A stretch of DNA of 64,000 nt. It comes from an uncultured Alphaproteobacteria bacterium. GTDB taxonomy: Bacteria > Pseudomonadota > Alphaproteobacteria > Micropepsales > Micropepsaceae. Positions 1 to 9,407 of this stretch are shown here, piece by piece; the stretch's first letter is position 1; the number at the start of each line of letters is the position of its first letter. The stretch is taken from contig CADEFU010000003.1 in assembly GCA_902826695.1 (NCBI GenBank), positions 372,001-436,000 of the forward strand, written 5' to 3'. The notes below the pieces were generated by a model. It had not been told where the DNA came from. It worked only from the letters and a program-made list of their open reading frames with translations, and searched no databases. The position numbers and the translations under genes are program-made.

Positions 1-1323
1 CTTATCGAACATCTCGTCGATTTCCGCCTCGGTGATGATGAGCGGCGGGCAGAACGCGAGCCGGTCGGCAAGCATGGCCCGCGTGAAAATGCCTTCCTCC
101 TGCGCAAATCCCGCGCACGCCATGCCGACGGCTTTGTCGGCGGGGAAGTTCCGCCGCGCCGCTTTGTCGGCCACGAGTTCCACGCCGCCGAGCAATCCGA
201 CGCCCACGGCTTCGCCGACCAGCGGATGCTCGTTGAGCGCCTTCAGCCGCTTCGCAAACGTCGGCGCCACGCGCCGCACATGCGCCACGATGTTGCGCTC
301 CTCGTAGATCCTCAGCGTCTCGACCGCGACCGCCGCCGCAACCGGATGCGCACTGTAGGTGAACCCATGCCCGAACGTGCCGATCGCGCGGCTTTGATCG
401 AGCATCGCTTGATACATCTCTTCATGCATCAGCATCGCGGATATCGGCAGATACGCCGACGACAACGCCTTCGCGCACGACAGCGTGTGCGGCCGCATGT
501 TGTAGGTCTGCGCACCCCAATAGTTGCCCGTGCGCCCGAAGCCGCAAATCACCTCGTCGTCGATGAACAGGATGTCGTGTTTCTCAAGCACCGGCTGAAT
601 GCGGTCGAAATAGGTCGGTGGCGGAATGATCACGCCACCTGCGCCCATCACCGGTTCGGCAATGAACGCCGCGATCGTCTCCGGCCCCTCGCGCTCGATC
701 AGCGCCTCCAGGTTACGTGCGAGCCGCGCCGCGAAGTCGTCGTCGCTCTCGCCGGCTTCGGCGCTGTGATAGGCGTGCGGACAGTCCGCATGCAGAATGC
801 CACCGAACGGCAAATCGAACCCACGGTGGTTGTTCGGCAATCCGGTCAAGCTGGCGCTCACCAGCGTCACGCCGTGATAGCCCTTCGTCCGGCTAATGAT
901 CTTCTTCTTGGCTGGCTTGCCCTTCGCGTTCCAATAATACCAGGCGAGCTTGATCTGCGTGTCGTTCGCCTCCGACCCGGAGTTCGCGAAGAACACCTTC
1001 GAGGCCGTGAACGGCGCCACCTCCTTCAACTTCTCTGCCAGCTCGATCCCCGGCTCGTGACTCCTGCCCGCAAAGATGTGGGAGTAGGGCAGTTCCCGCA
1101 TCTGCTTCGCGGCCGCCTCGATCAGCCGCTCCTCGCTGTAGCCCAGGCTCACGCACCAAAGCCCTGCCATCGCATCGATATAGTCGCGGCCCCGGTTGTC
1201 GAACACGCGGATCCCGCGTCCCCGCTCCAGGATCAACGGCCCCACCTCCCGATGCCGCGCGAGGTTGGTGTACGGATGGATCAGCGCCTCGACATCGCGC
1301 GTCTGAGCATTGGTGAGGGTCAT
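1..1323 (-). CDS. Class III (omega) aminotransferase, partial (C-terminus beyond left edge)
   Basis: PLP-dependent class III aminotransferase that moves an amino group between an amine or omega-amino acid and an alpha-keto acid. About 441 residues are visible and the C-terminal end runs off the window. The [12 protein letters not shown] cofactor phosphate loop appears as NSGSEAND near residue 115. [12 protein letters not shown] carries the pyridine-binding Asp at about 256, and the likely Schiff-base Lys is K285 in CAKALSSAY. The start at 1323 is preceded by an AAGGAAAGAG ribosome site that lies inside the end of the upstream hypothetical gene, whose stop is 4 bp away. The two are probably cotranscribed. 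Putrescine/pyruvate, beta-alanine/pyruvate and generic omega-transaminases share these motifs, so the substrate is open. Confidence 0.93.
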   Translation of the reverse strand, partial: MTLTNAQTRDVEALIHPYTNLARHREVGPLILERGRGIRVFDNRGRDYIDAMAGLWCVSLGYSEERLIEAAAKQMRELPYSHIFAGRSHEPGIELAEKLKEVAPFTASKVFFANSGSEANDTQIKLAWYYWNAKGKPAKKKIISRTKGYHGVTLVSASLTGLPNNHRGFDLPFGGILHADCPHAYHSAEAGESDDDFAARLARNLEALIEREGPETIAAFIAEPVMGAGGVIIPPPTYFDRIQPVLEKHDILFIDDEVICGFGRTGNYWGAQTYNMRPHTLSCAKALSSAYLPISAMLMHEEMYQAMLDQSRAIGTFGHGFTYSAHPVAAAVAVETLRIYEERNIVAHVRRVAPTFAKRLKALNEHPLVGEAVGVGLLGGVELVADKAARRNFPADKAVGMACAGFAQEEGIFTRAMLADRLAFCPPLIITEAEIDEMFDK

Positions 1324-1327
1324 AAAA

Positions 1328-2167
1328 TCACTCTTTCCTTAGTGCTTGGCTTCGTTTGTACGCGTCGCTTTCCATGGCCTCGCTTCTCAACCGCTCATTC
1401 GCTTGGAGCAATGCTCCGAACGTAGGGACGAAATCGTCTGCGAATTTGACCGATCCCACAGTTCGATTCACCTCATGCAGTAGGTCCATCACGCCAAGCG
1501 CCACAGCCGTAGTGAACCAGAGATCGCTCCGCACAACAAAGTCATCTTCAATGTCAAAGAACGTCGTAGGAAATCGCTCGCCTGTTGTCTCAAGGTTCAA
1601 TGTGAGCGTTGTGTTGATAACGCTGGCGTGCGCAGCGGATAGGTTGATTTGATCCTTTAGGTTCTTGATCATGTTGGAGCCAAGTGGGTAGTGCTTTTCC
1701 AACCACTTGTATCGCTTGGTGTTGAGCTTCTGGGACGCATCGAGAGTTCCGTCGGCCAAGGTCTCAGCGAAGTCGGCGCTGTCAGTGTGGGCTATCGCAT
1801 ACGCGGCCGCAGCGCCAGCCTCAAGAACTTGCCGCAGGTTCATCATTGCTTGCACGTGATGCAACCGGACCGCAGAGAGTGTCGCGAGGAGATGGTGCTT
1901 GCGGGTAAGCGAAAGGAATCCGGCGAAAATGAACCGGTCGGCATCTATCGACTTTATCGACCTCCCCAGTAGACCATAAGCGTGAATAGCGTTGTCAAAG
2001 AGAGCGCCATACCGCTTGGGGGCTGCGAGTATCAACTCACGCTCGCTGTCGATGACCTCGGGAAGAGTGTTCTGCTTAAGCACTTGTAGCCTCTCGAATT
2101 CCGAGCCGAGTTTATAGGCCTGGATTAGGTAAGCCGACAGGAGGCGCTTGACCGCAATTGTGGCCAT
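1328..2167 (-). CDS. Hypothetical protein, 279 aa, atypical composition
   Basis: I do not recognise the family. The protein starts [16 protein letters not shown] and looks soluble and mostly helical, with no signal peptide or clear membrane span. An ATG at 2167 with AAGGA/GGGG upstream is the likely start. The same frame stays open further upstream, but that part is only the antisense of the acyl-CoA ligase. Codons use visibly more A and T in third positions than the flanking genes (for example ttg, aat, gtt), which suggests recent acquisition. It is divergent from the ligase at 2231 and lies immediately upstream of the aminotransferase, probably in one transcript. Confidence 0.7.
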   Translation of the reverse strand: MATIAVKRLLSAYLIQAYKLGSEFERLQVLKQNTLPEVIDSERELILAAPKRYGALFDNAIHAYGLLGRSIKSIDADRFIFAGFLSLTRKHHLLATLSAVRLHHVQAMMNLRQVLEAGAAAAYAIAHTDSADFAETLADGTLDASQKLNTKRYKWLEKHYPLGSNMIKNLKDQINLSAAHASVINTTLTLNLETTGERFPTTFFDIEDDFVVRSDLWFTTAVALGVMDLLHEVNRTVGSVKFADDFVPTFGALLQANERLRSEAMESDAYKRSQALRKE

Positions 2168-2230
2168 ATTGCCCCGTATCCTTGCTACCCCTAAACTCAC
2201 TTCAAACCACACACTCGGAGGAATACGCGA

Positions 2231-3874
<1,644 letters not shown>

Positions 3875-3876
3875 AA

Positions 3877-3907
3877 CGACGGGCGCGCTCGCTAGCGCGC
3901 CCCGTCG
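3877..3907. terminator. Bidirectional hairpin terminator
   Basis: A GC-rich stem (CGACGGGCGCGC pairing with GCGCGCCCCGTCG, one bulged C) lies between the convergent ends of the acyl-CoA ligase and the CsgG-like gene. The T-tract is poor, so it is called on position and stem strength. Confidence 0.55.
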
Positions 3908-3922
3908 CTCTTGCCTGACCGT

Positions 3923-4852
3923 CTAACGAAGCGGCTCGAGATCGGTGTTCAGAACCCAGCCCTGGTTGCCGTTTTCATCTTCGACTTTCCACCAAGCGCC
4001 GTCCTTTTCGCCGAGCGGATAGAGGCGCATGCCCGGTTGCAGTCGGCGCACGACCGTGGCGCCCGAATCCGGGAATTTGCGCATGCTTGTCGCGCGGATG
4101 GTTTGGTAGGCGCGTTCGGGCGCAGCCGCATTCGCATTTGCCGGCAATGCGCCGAGCTGCGAAACCATGTTCGTGTACGCCTGCAGAAACGCGAGCGACA
4201 CCACCTGACCGATCGGCGTGTTCTCGTAACCGCCGCCGACGACACCGCCCCAGCCACCCCAGCCGCCGCCGCCGGCGCCCAAAGCAAACGTCACGTCCGT
4301 CTTCTTGGCGCGGCCTTCGGTCACCGCTTTGGTTTCCGACGTGCGCACATCCGTGACCGACAAGATCGCCTGCGCCTCAAGATCGCGCGTGCGCAAACCG
4401 CCGCCGATGGCGCCGCCGATCGGCCCCCCGATGATCCCGCCGATAATCCCGCCGACTGCAGAGCCGCCGGTATCGCGATCTGCAGCGACGACCTCGGCGA
4501 CGAGAATGTAGTCCGCCGCGCGCACCTGTCCGCCGCCGACATTCGATCGCCGTTGTAGATCGCCTTGCTTTTCGAGGTCGCGCTCGCGCTGTGCCGCGTC
4601 GAAGCCGGCGCCGCGATCGACAAGTACGAAGCACCCGGATTGCTGCACGTAAAGTTTCAGCAGTTTCTGCGGCGACTGCAGGTCATAGACCGTCCACCCG
4701 CGGCGGTCGCCGTCGACAATCGTGATCGCGCCGAGCGGCCGGCTGCAGGTCGGAATCTGAGGTTGCGTCTTCTCGTCCTCCGCTTGCGCCGGAAGCGATA
4801 AACCAAGCATGCAGATCGCGGCCGCGCCCGCGGCCAACCCAAATCGCAACAT
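3923..4852 (-). CDS. CsgG/HfaB-like secreted protein with C-terminal SH3 domain
   Basis: Exported protein of 309 aa. The signal peptide runs MLRFGLAAGAAAICMLGLSLPAQA, with AQA as the likely cleavage site. The middle (about residues 30-220) follows the CsgG/HfaB curli-secretion fold: a putative lipid-facing glycine-rich segment (GGIIGGIIGGPIGGAIGGG), then a beta region and a second Gly/Trp-rich stretch (GGGGWGGWGGVVGGG). The last 70 residues form an SH3b-like domain (RATSMRKFPDSG to GWVLNTDLEPL). The start at 4852 has GGGGCAGCT upstream. Such proteins sit in the envelope and may take part in secretion or anchoring. There is no lipobox Cys at the signal end, unlike true CsgG. Confidence 0.8.
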   Translation of the reverse strand: MLRFGLAAGAAAICMLGLSLPAQAEDEKTQPQIPTCSRPLGAITIVDGDRRGWTVYDLQSPQKLLKLYVQQSGCFVLVDRGAGFDAAQRERDLEKQGDLQRRSNVGGGQVRAADYILVAEVVAADRDTGGSAVGGIIGGIIGGPIGGAIGGGLRTRDLEAQAILSVTDVRTSETKAVTEGRAKKTDVTFALGAGGGGWGGWGGVVGGGYENTPIGQVVSLAFLQAYTNMVSQLGALPANANAAAPERAYQTIRATSMRKFPDSGATVVRRLQPGMRLYPLGEKDGAWWKVEDENGNQGWVLNTDLEPLR

Positions 4853-5021
4853 AGCTGCCCCCGAAAAATTGAAGTCCCCCGACCGGTCTTTATACACGCG
4901 GCAAACAAGCGCTGACAATCGAGCCGCAAAAGCGAATGTGCGTCGAAAACGTCGCCTTGCGCGCGAACAACCAAGCGCTGCAAACTGCGCCCTAACGACA
5001 AACTGAGAGGGAGAGAGATCG

Positions 5022-5753
5022 ATGAACCGACTGTTCGCGCGCCTGGCTTTGATTGCCGGCCTAATCGCGGCTGCATTCGTTGTGGGCGCGGCGCCTGCCT
5101 ATCGCTACGCGGGGTTCGATCTCGCGCACGCGTTCGAGCTGCTGCGCTGGGGCACCTACGCGGCGCTCGCGACCGTTGGTGTGGCCGTGGTTTGGATCAT
5201 CGCAGCGGTCTTCACGCGTTCGGGCGAAGGTCTCGGCTCCTTGGCTTTGGGCGTCGTGCTCGCGGTCGCCGGTGCATACTACCCGGTCACGAGCCTCATG
5301 AAGTCTCAAAGCGTGCCGATGATCCACGACATCACGACCGACACCGCGAACCCGCCGCCGTTCGTCGCCATCGCGCCGCTACGCGCCGGAGCGCCGAACG
5401 GCGTCGACTACAAGACCGACGAGAACGCGGCAAAGCAGCAGCAAGCCTACGCCGATATCCAGCCGCTCATCCTGCCCGACGTTGCGCCCGCCGACCTCTT
5501 CGCCCGCGCCGAAGCAACGGCGAAGGCGATGGGCTGGGAAATCGTCGCCGCCGATGCCGCCGAGGGCCGGATCGAGGCGACGGAAACCACTGCCTGGTGG
5601 GGTTTCAAAGACGACATCATCATCCGCATCGCCGCCGAAGGCACCGGCTCGCGCCTCGACATCCGCTCCATGTCGCGCGTGGGCAAGTCGGACCTCGGCA
5701 AGAACGCCGAGCGCATCCGCGCCTTCCTCGCGAAGGTGAAAGAGGCGAAGTAG
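5022..5753 (+). CDS. DUF1499 family membrane protein
   Basis: Protein of 243 aa. Three hydrophobic segments lie in the first ~95 residues (about 5-25, 42-62 and 68-90). A soluble DUF1499 domain follows from about 115 to 240, marked by DLFARAEATAKAMGWEIVA, an ETTAWWGFKDDIIIRI strand pair and SRLDIRSMSRVGKSDLG. A strong purine-rich ribosome site (GAGAGGGAGAGAG) precedes the ATG. Its stop abuts the GTG start of the next gene, so the two are translationally linked. The molecular function of DUF1499 is unknown. Confidence 0.87.
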   Translation: MNRLFARLALIAGLIAAAFVVGAAPAYRYAGFDLAHAFELLRWGTYAALATVGVAVVWIIAAVFTRSGEGLGSLALGVVLAVAGAYYPVTSLMKSQSVPMIHDITTDTANPPPFVAIAPLRAGAPNGVDYKTDENAAKQQQAYADIQPLILPDVAPADLFARAEATAKAMGWEIVAADAAEGRIEATETTAWWGFKDDIIIRIAAEGTGSRLDIRSMSRVGKSDLGKNAERIRAFLAKVKEAK

Positions 5754-6680
5754 GTGAAAGCCGCCGATCTCAACGTCGCGCTTCCGAGACTCCCCGTAGA
5801 CCGCACCTATGACGCGGCCTACGGGAAGGTTGTCGAGGTTTCGCCCTTGATCCGCCGCGTCTGCGCGGAGAACCCGAACCCGTTTACGTTCATGGGCACC
5901 GGCACCTACATCGTCGGTCGAGGCAAGGTCGCCGTCATTGACCCGGGCCCCCTGATCGACGCGCATGTCGAAGCGCTTCTCGCGGCTGTAAAGGGCGAAA
6001 CCGTCACCCACATCCTGATCACCCACACCCACAACGACCACTCGCCTGCGGCAGTACCTCTGAGAGCGGCAACTGGCGCGAAGACCTACGCCTACGGACC
6101 GCACGGTGCCGGCAAAAAGCACGACGGCGTCGACGTAGAGGAGGGCGGCGACATGGACTTCCGCCCCGACGTAACACTCAAGGACGGGGACACGATCAAG
6201 GGCGACGGCTGGACGTTCGACGCGCTTTACACGCCGGGTCACACGTCGAACCATATCTGCTTCGGCTTGGCGCAAGAGAAGGCGTTATTCTCCGGCGACC
6301 ACGTGATGGGCTGGTCGACGACCGTCATCGCCCCGCCCGACGGCGACATGGCGCAGTACTTCGCAAGCCTCGAAAAACTCACACACCGCGATGACCGGGC
6401 CTTCTATCCCACCCACGGCAACCCAATCTCTAAGCCCCAAGCGTTCGTCCGCACGCTCATCGAACACCGCCACGCCCGCGAACGCCAAATCGCCGAGTGC
6501 CTTAAGCGGGGCCTCGCACAGATCACGGACATCGTCGCCGTAGTCTATTCCGAGGTCGACAAGCGCCTCCACCCCGCAGCGGCCATGTCGGTGCTCGCCC
6601 ACCTTCAGCACATGGTGGCAACCGGCCGCGCCGCAACGGAAGGCGCGCCCGGCGCGAAAAGCGACTACCGGCTGCCATAG
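5754..6680 (+). CDS. MBL-fold metallohydrolase (LACTB2-like)
   Basis: Metallo-beta-lactamase-fold hydrolase of 308 aa. The di-zinc motif HTHNDHSP is at about 88-95. Further metal ligands are suggested by YTPGHTSNHICF, LFSGDHVMGW and YPTHGNP, in the order seen in LACTB2/glyoxalase II-like hydrolases. A C-terminal winged-helix-like tail (HPAAAMSVLAHLQHMVATGRA) is typical of the LACTB2 branch. The start is a GTG directly after the stop of the DUF1499 gene, with its ribosome site (GAAAGAGGCGAAG) inside that gene. The substrate is unknown; a thioester, phosphodiester or RNA 3'-end are possibilities in this family. Confidence 0.9.
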   Translation: MKAADLNVALPRLPVDRTYDAAYGKVVEVSPLIRRVCAENPNPFTFMGTGTYIVGRGKVAVIDPGPLIDAHVEALLAAVKGETVTHILITHTHNDHSPAAVPLRAATGAKTYAYGPHGAGKKHDGVDVEEGGDMDFRPDVTLKDGDTIKGDGWTFDALYTPGHTSNHICFGLAQEKALFSGDHVMGWSTTVIAPPDGDMAQYFASLEKLTHRDDRAFYPTHGNPISKPQAFVRTLIEHRHARERQIAECLKRGLAQITDIVAVVYSEVDKRLHPAAAMSVLAHLQHMVATGRAATEGAPGAKSDYRLP

Positions 6681-6689
6681 CTCTTTATT

Positions 6690-6827
6690 GTCATCCCGGC
6701 CGAGCGAAGCGAGAGCCGGGACCCAGAAGACCGGGCTCAAAGTCATCAGCCAATCCACTGGGTCCCGGATAGTAAGGCTCACGCGCCAATTGCTGCGCAA
6801 TTGGGCTCGCCTAACTTCCGGGATGAC
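6690..6827. repeat. Nested palindromic intergenic element
   Basis: A 138-bp element bounded by GTCATCCCGG (6690-6699) and its inverse CCGGGATGAC (6818-6827). Inside are a second inverted pair, CCGGGACCCAG (6716-6726) with CTGGGTCCCGG (6758-6768), and a third, CCAATTG/CGCAATTGG, around 6786-6804. It fills most of the gap between the hydrolase and the GST gene. The build matches dispersed palindromic repeats common in alphaproteobacterial intergenic DNA. Transcribed, it would fold strongly and could end or protect the upstream message. Confidence 0.8.
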
Positions 6828-6896
6828 AACGGTGGGGGCGTTGACACAACTCCGCCCCGGTGCTTCATCGAACGCACAGCAACCGGAGACCTCCCC

Positions 6897-7508
6897 ATGA
6901 AATTCTACAACTCGGTCGGCCCCAACCCGCGCGCCGTGCGCATGTTCATGGCCGAGAAAGGTCTCGACATCGCAAAAGTCGAAGTCGACCTGATGAAGGG
7001 CGAGAACCGCCAAGCCGCTTACACGGCCAAAAACACCGCGGGCCAGATGCCCTGCCTGGAACTCGACGACGGCACGGTGATCGCCGAGATCACCGCGATC
7101 TGCGAATACCTCGAAGACACGCACCCGCGCCCCGCCCTCATCGGCACCACGCCGAAGGAGAAAGCCGAGACGCGCATGTGGACGCGCCGCATCGACCTCA
7201 ACATCTGTGAGCCGATGGCGAACGGTTTCCGCTTTAGCCAAGGACTGCCGCTGTTCCAGAATCGCATCCCGACCGCGCCCGAAGCCGCCGACGGCCTTAA
7301 GCGCATCGCGCAAGACCGGCTACTCTGGCTCGACAAGCAACTCGCCGGCCGTCAATGGGTCTGTGGCGACCGCTTCACCTACGCCGACATCCACCTCTTC
7401 GCCTTCCTCGACTTCGGCAAGCAAGTGGGTCAGCCGATCAACCCCGAAGCCAAAACGATCGTCGCCATCTGCGACCGCGTCCGCGACCGGCCGACGGCGA
7501 AGGCTTAA
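6897..7508 (+). CDS. Glutathione S-transferase
   Basis: Cytosolic GST of 203 aa. The N-terminal thioredoxin-like domain starts MKFYNSVGPNPRAVRMFMAEKG. The GSH-binding GQMPCLELDDGTVIAEITAICEYLE segment is split around residues 40-72. The all-alpha C-terminal domain contains LWLDKQLAGRQWVCGDRFTYADIHLF, the usual N-capping/hydrophobic staple region. CGGAGACC precedes the ATG at 6897. The frame is open further upstream into the palindromic repeat, but that part is not protein-like. A degraded copy of the C-terminal domain lies at 9171-9300. Confidence 0.93.
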   Translation: MKFYNSVGPNPRAVRMFMAEKGLDIAKVEVDLMKGENRQAAYTAKNTAGQMPCLELDDGTVIAEITAICEYLEDTHPRPALIGTTPKEKAETRMWTRRIDLNICEPMANGFRFSQGLPLFQNRIPTAPEAADGLKRIAQDRLLWLDKQLAGRQWVCGDRFTYADIHLFAFLDFGKQVGQPINPEAKTIVAICDRVRDRPTAKA

Positions 7509-7529
7509 GAAGCGTCACGCATCGGGAAA

Positions 7530-7553
7530 GCGAAGGGGCGGGCGCCCTTTCGC
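7530..7553 (+). terminator. Possible hairpin after the GST gene
   Basis: GCGAAGGGGC and GCCCTTTCGC form a 10-bp stem with one G-T wobble and a 4-nt loop, 22 bp past the GST stop. No T-run follows, so termination is uncertain. Confidence 0.35.
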
Positions 7554-7574
7554 CTCCGCTCCACGAGGATTGGG

Positions 7575-8129
7575 ATGGCGAAACAAAGACTGGCGCTTGG
7601 CGTCATCCTGCTCGTCGTGATGACAGCGGCCGCGCTGGCGGCACCACCAACACCGCCTCCGCCGCCTCCACCTCCTCAGACGGCTCAAACGGCAGCAGAC
7701 TTCAACGTTTGCCGTGACCGCTATAGCCTGCTGTACGATAAAGTCCCCTACTTCGAGATTCGCCCGTGCACGATCAAGGCAACGGCGAAGGGTCGCTTCG
7801 TCGAACTTAGCGCGGTAACGGGCCCCAACGCCTACGAAGATGAGAAGGGCAGGCAACGCCGTCTCATCAAGGTGGTCTTCCGAAGCTTCATGCCGGGCCC
7901 GCCGCTCTCGAACGGCATGATGGGCATCACGCAAACAGGCCGCACGGTGCGCGTCCGCCTGCCGGACCGCCTCCCGTCTCCAATGACGCCCTATGTCGTG
8001 AAGCTGCCCGCCGCCATCTGCAATCGAGACTATTGGCTGCTCAGCATCCTGCTCTCCGACGGCACGGAAACGAAGCCGTTCGGCGTCATCAACAGCATGT
8101 GCGGCCCGATCGCCAAGAGCCGCCGGTGA
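7575..8129 (+). CDS. Hypothetical secreted protein, 184 aa
   Basis: The signal peptide is MAKQRLALGVILLVVMTAAALAA. It is followed by a proline run (PPTPPPPPPPPQ) and then a compact domain with four cysteines (NVCRDRY, RPCTIKA, AAICNRDY, NSMCGP) that could form two disulfides in the periplasm. GAGGATTGGG precedes the ATG. I do not recognise the family. The gene is free-standing between the GST and the convergent outer-membrane protein gene. Confidence 0.75.
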   Translation: MAKQRLALGVILLVVMTAAALAAPPTPPPPPPPPQTAQTAADFNVCRDRYSLLYDKVPYFEIRPCTIKATAKGRFVELSAVTGPNAYEDEKGRQRRLIKVVFRSFMPGPPLSNGMMGITQTGRTVRVRLPDRLPSPMTPYVVKLPAAICNRDYWLLSILLSDGTETKPFGVINSMCGPIAKSRR

Positions 8130-8263
8130 CGTCTAACTAGATCGCCTTCAATTCCCTTGCCGGATTCCTCGCGCACAGCGCACAGCGGCGAAGGTCCGAA
8201 CCCCCGCTGTCTGCGCTGCGTTCAATCGCGGGGGCAATCGGCGTGCGTAGGTAGGGGCGGAGC

Positions 8264-9004
8264 TTAGAAGCGCCAGCTAATGCCGGCTTGCACGAGGTCG
8301 CCCGAGAAGTCCGACCGTGCATTGTAGATGAAGGCCGGAAACGCCGGGTCGGTCATGAGGTGAGACTGCTCGCCCAGGTCATAGTGCAGATAGTCGATGC
8401 GCAACCCCATTTTCGGCGATAGCGCGAACTCCGCGCCAGCACCCAGAGCCCAGCCGGTCGCCGTGTCGGACGTTGCGCCCTGCTGACAGTTGTTGCCGAC
8501 ACAACTTGGTATGCGGGTTAGAGCCGTCGTCATTTCCGTGTCGCCGAACGCGAAGCCGCCTGCGACGTGCAGGTCCACGTCGTCACTGACCCAATAGCCG
8601 ACGCGCACCAGGGCGGTCGCCAGGTACTCCTGCTGGACGTTCGCGGTCATGATGCGCGATGCATCCGTAGGTCCCGGCCGTGAGGACGTTTCATCCACGC
8701 CAAGGTAGGTGAAGTTCGCTTCAACGCCGATGAACGCTTTGTCGCCGAGCAGCCAATCGAAACCCACTTGCGCGCCCCCGCCGAAGTTCGATCCATCGAC
8801 AGGAATCACTGAGGCAACGCTGCCGGTGTCGATGAAGGTGGCTTGGGTCGCTGGGTTTGCGCCGGATAGCAAAGTGGCGTCGCCGCTTTGCGCATACGAT
8901 GCGAACACGCCGGCATGAAAGCCGCCCGTCGGATTCGCGACGGCAACGCCAGCCGTCAGGCCGGCGGCCGAAACGACGCTTGCAGCAAGAATGGCTATAC
9001 GCAC
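8264..9004 (-). CDS. Outer membrane beta-barrel protein (OMP25/Omp31-like)
   Basis: Protein of 246 aa with signal peptide MRIAILAASVVSAAGLTAGVAVA. Alternating strands typical of the small 8-stranded barrels of the OmpW/OMP_b-brl type follow: GGGAQVGFDWLLGDKAFIGVEANF, LATALVRVGYWVSDDVDLHVAGG, GAEFALSPKMGLRIDYLHYDLG. It ends in Phe (QAGISWRF), the BAM recognition signal. The start is GTG at 9004 with GAGGATCAC upstream. A short cysteine loop (SCVGNNCQQG) is probably extracellular. The role is structural or a small porin. Confidence 0.85.
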   Translation of the reverse strand: MRIAILAASVVSAAGLTAGVAVANPTGGFHAGVFASYAQSGDATLLSGANPATQATFIDTGSVASVIPVDGSNFGGGAQVGFDWLLGDKAFIGVEANFTYLGVDETSSRPGPTDASRIMTANVQQEYLATALVRVGYWVSDDVDLHVAGGFAFGDTEMTTALTRIPSCVGNNCQQGATSDTATGWALGAGAEFALSPKMGLRIDYLHYDLGEQSHLMTDPAFPAFIYNARSDFSGDLVQAGISWRF

Positions 9005-9170
9005 GTGATCCTCACTCGTCCTGTCCAGAGCATTTCCGTAGCGCTACCACCGCCGTGCGGAGCAGTTAAGACCGACGGCGCAAGAGCGTGCCCGTGTTGC
9101 GCACGGGTGACACAAAATCGAAGCAAATCCGCCGTCCCGCCTTCTCAACGTGACGATCGCGCTGCCTGAG

Positions 9171-9300
9171 CCGAAGGCGCTGAAGCCTATCGCGCAAGAT
9201 CGGCTGCTCTGGCTCGACGCCCAATTCACCGATTCGGCGGCGGCCACTTCACTTGCGCCGGCATCCACTCTTCCTCGCCTAGCAAGCGAACCGTCCGATC
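9171..9300 (+). pseudogene. Decayed glutathione S-transferase C-terminal fragment
   Basis: The translation LKPIAQDRLLWLDAQF matches LKRIAQDRLLWLDKQL of the intact GST at 6897-7508. After a frameshift near 9230 the next frame reads GGHFTCAGIHSSSP, matching CGDRFTYADIHLF. No start codon, N-terminal domain or continuous frame is present. The 403-bp gap 9005-9407 holds nothing else that I can identify. Confidence 0.75.
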
Positions 9301-9407
9301 GCGAAGGTGTGACTCCCAGCGAAGCGGTGCAGCGGCACACAGGCCGGTCGCGCCATTCCGACCGGCATGTGGGCCGTGTAAGCTGATCTGAGCCACTGGA
9401 GGTTCAT

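Noticed and set aside
226..1425. Long plus-strand open frame of 399 codons
   Set aside because: It is the antisense of the aminotransferase gene, is Arg/His-rich with no family character, and lacks a ribosome site.
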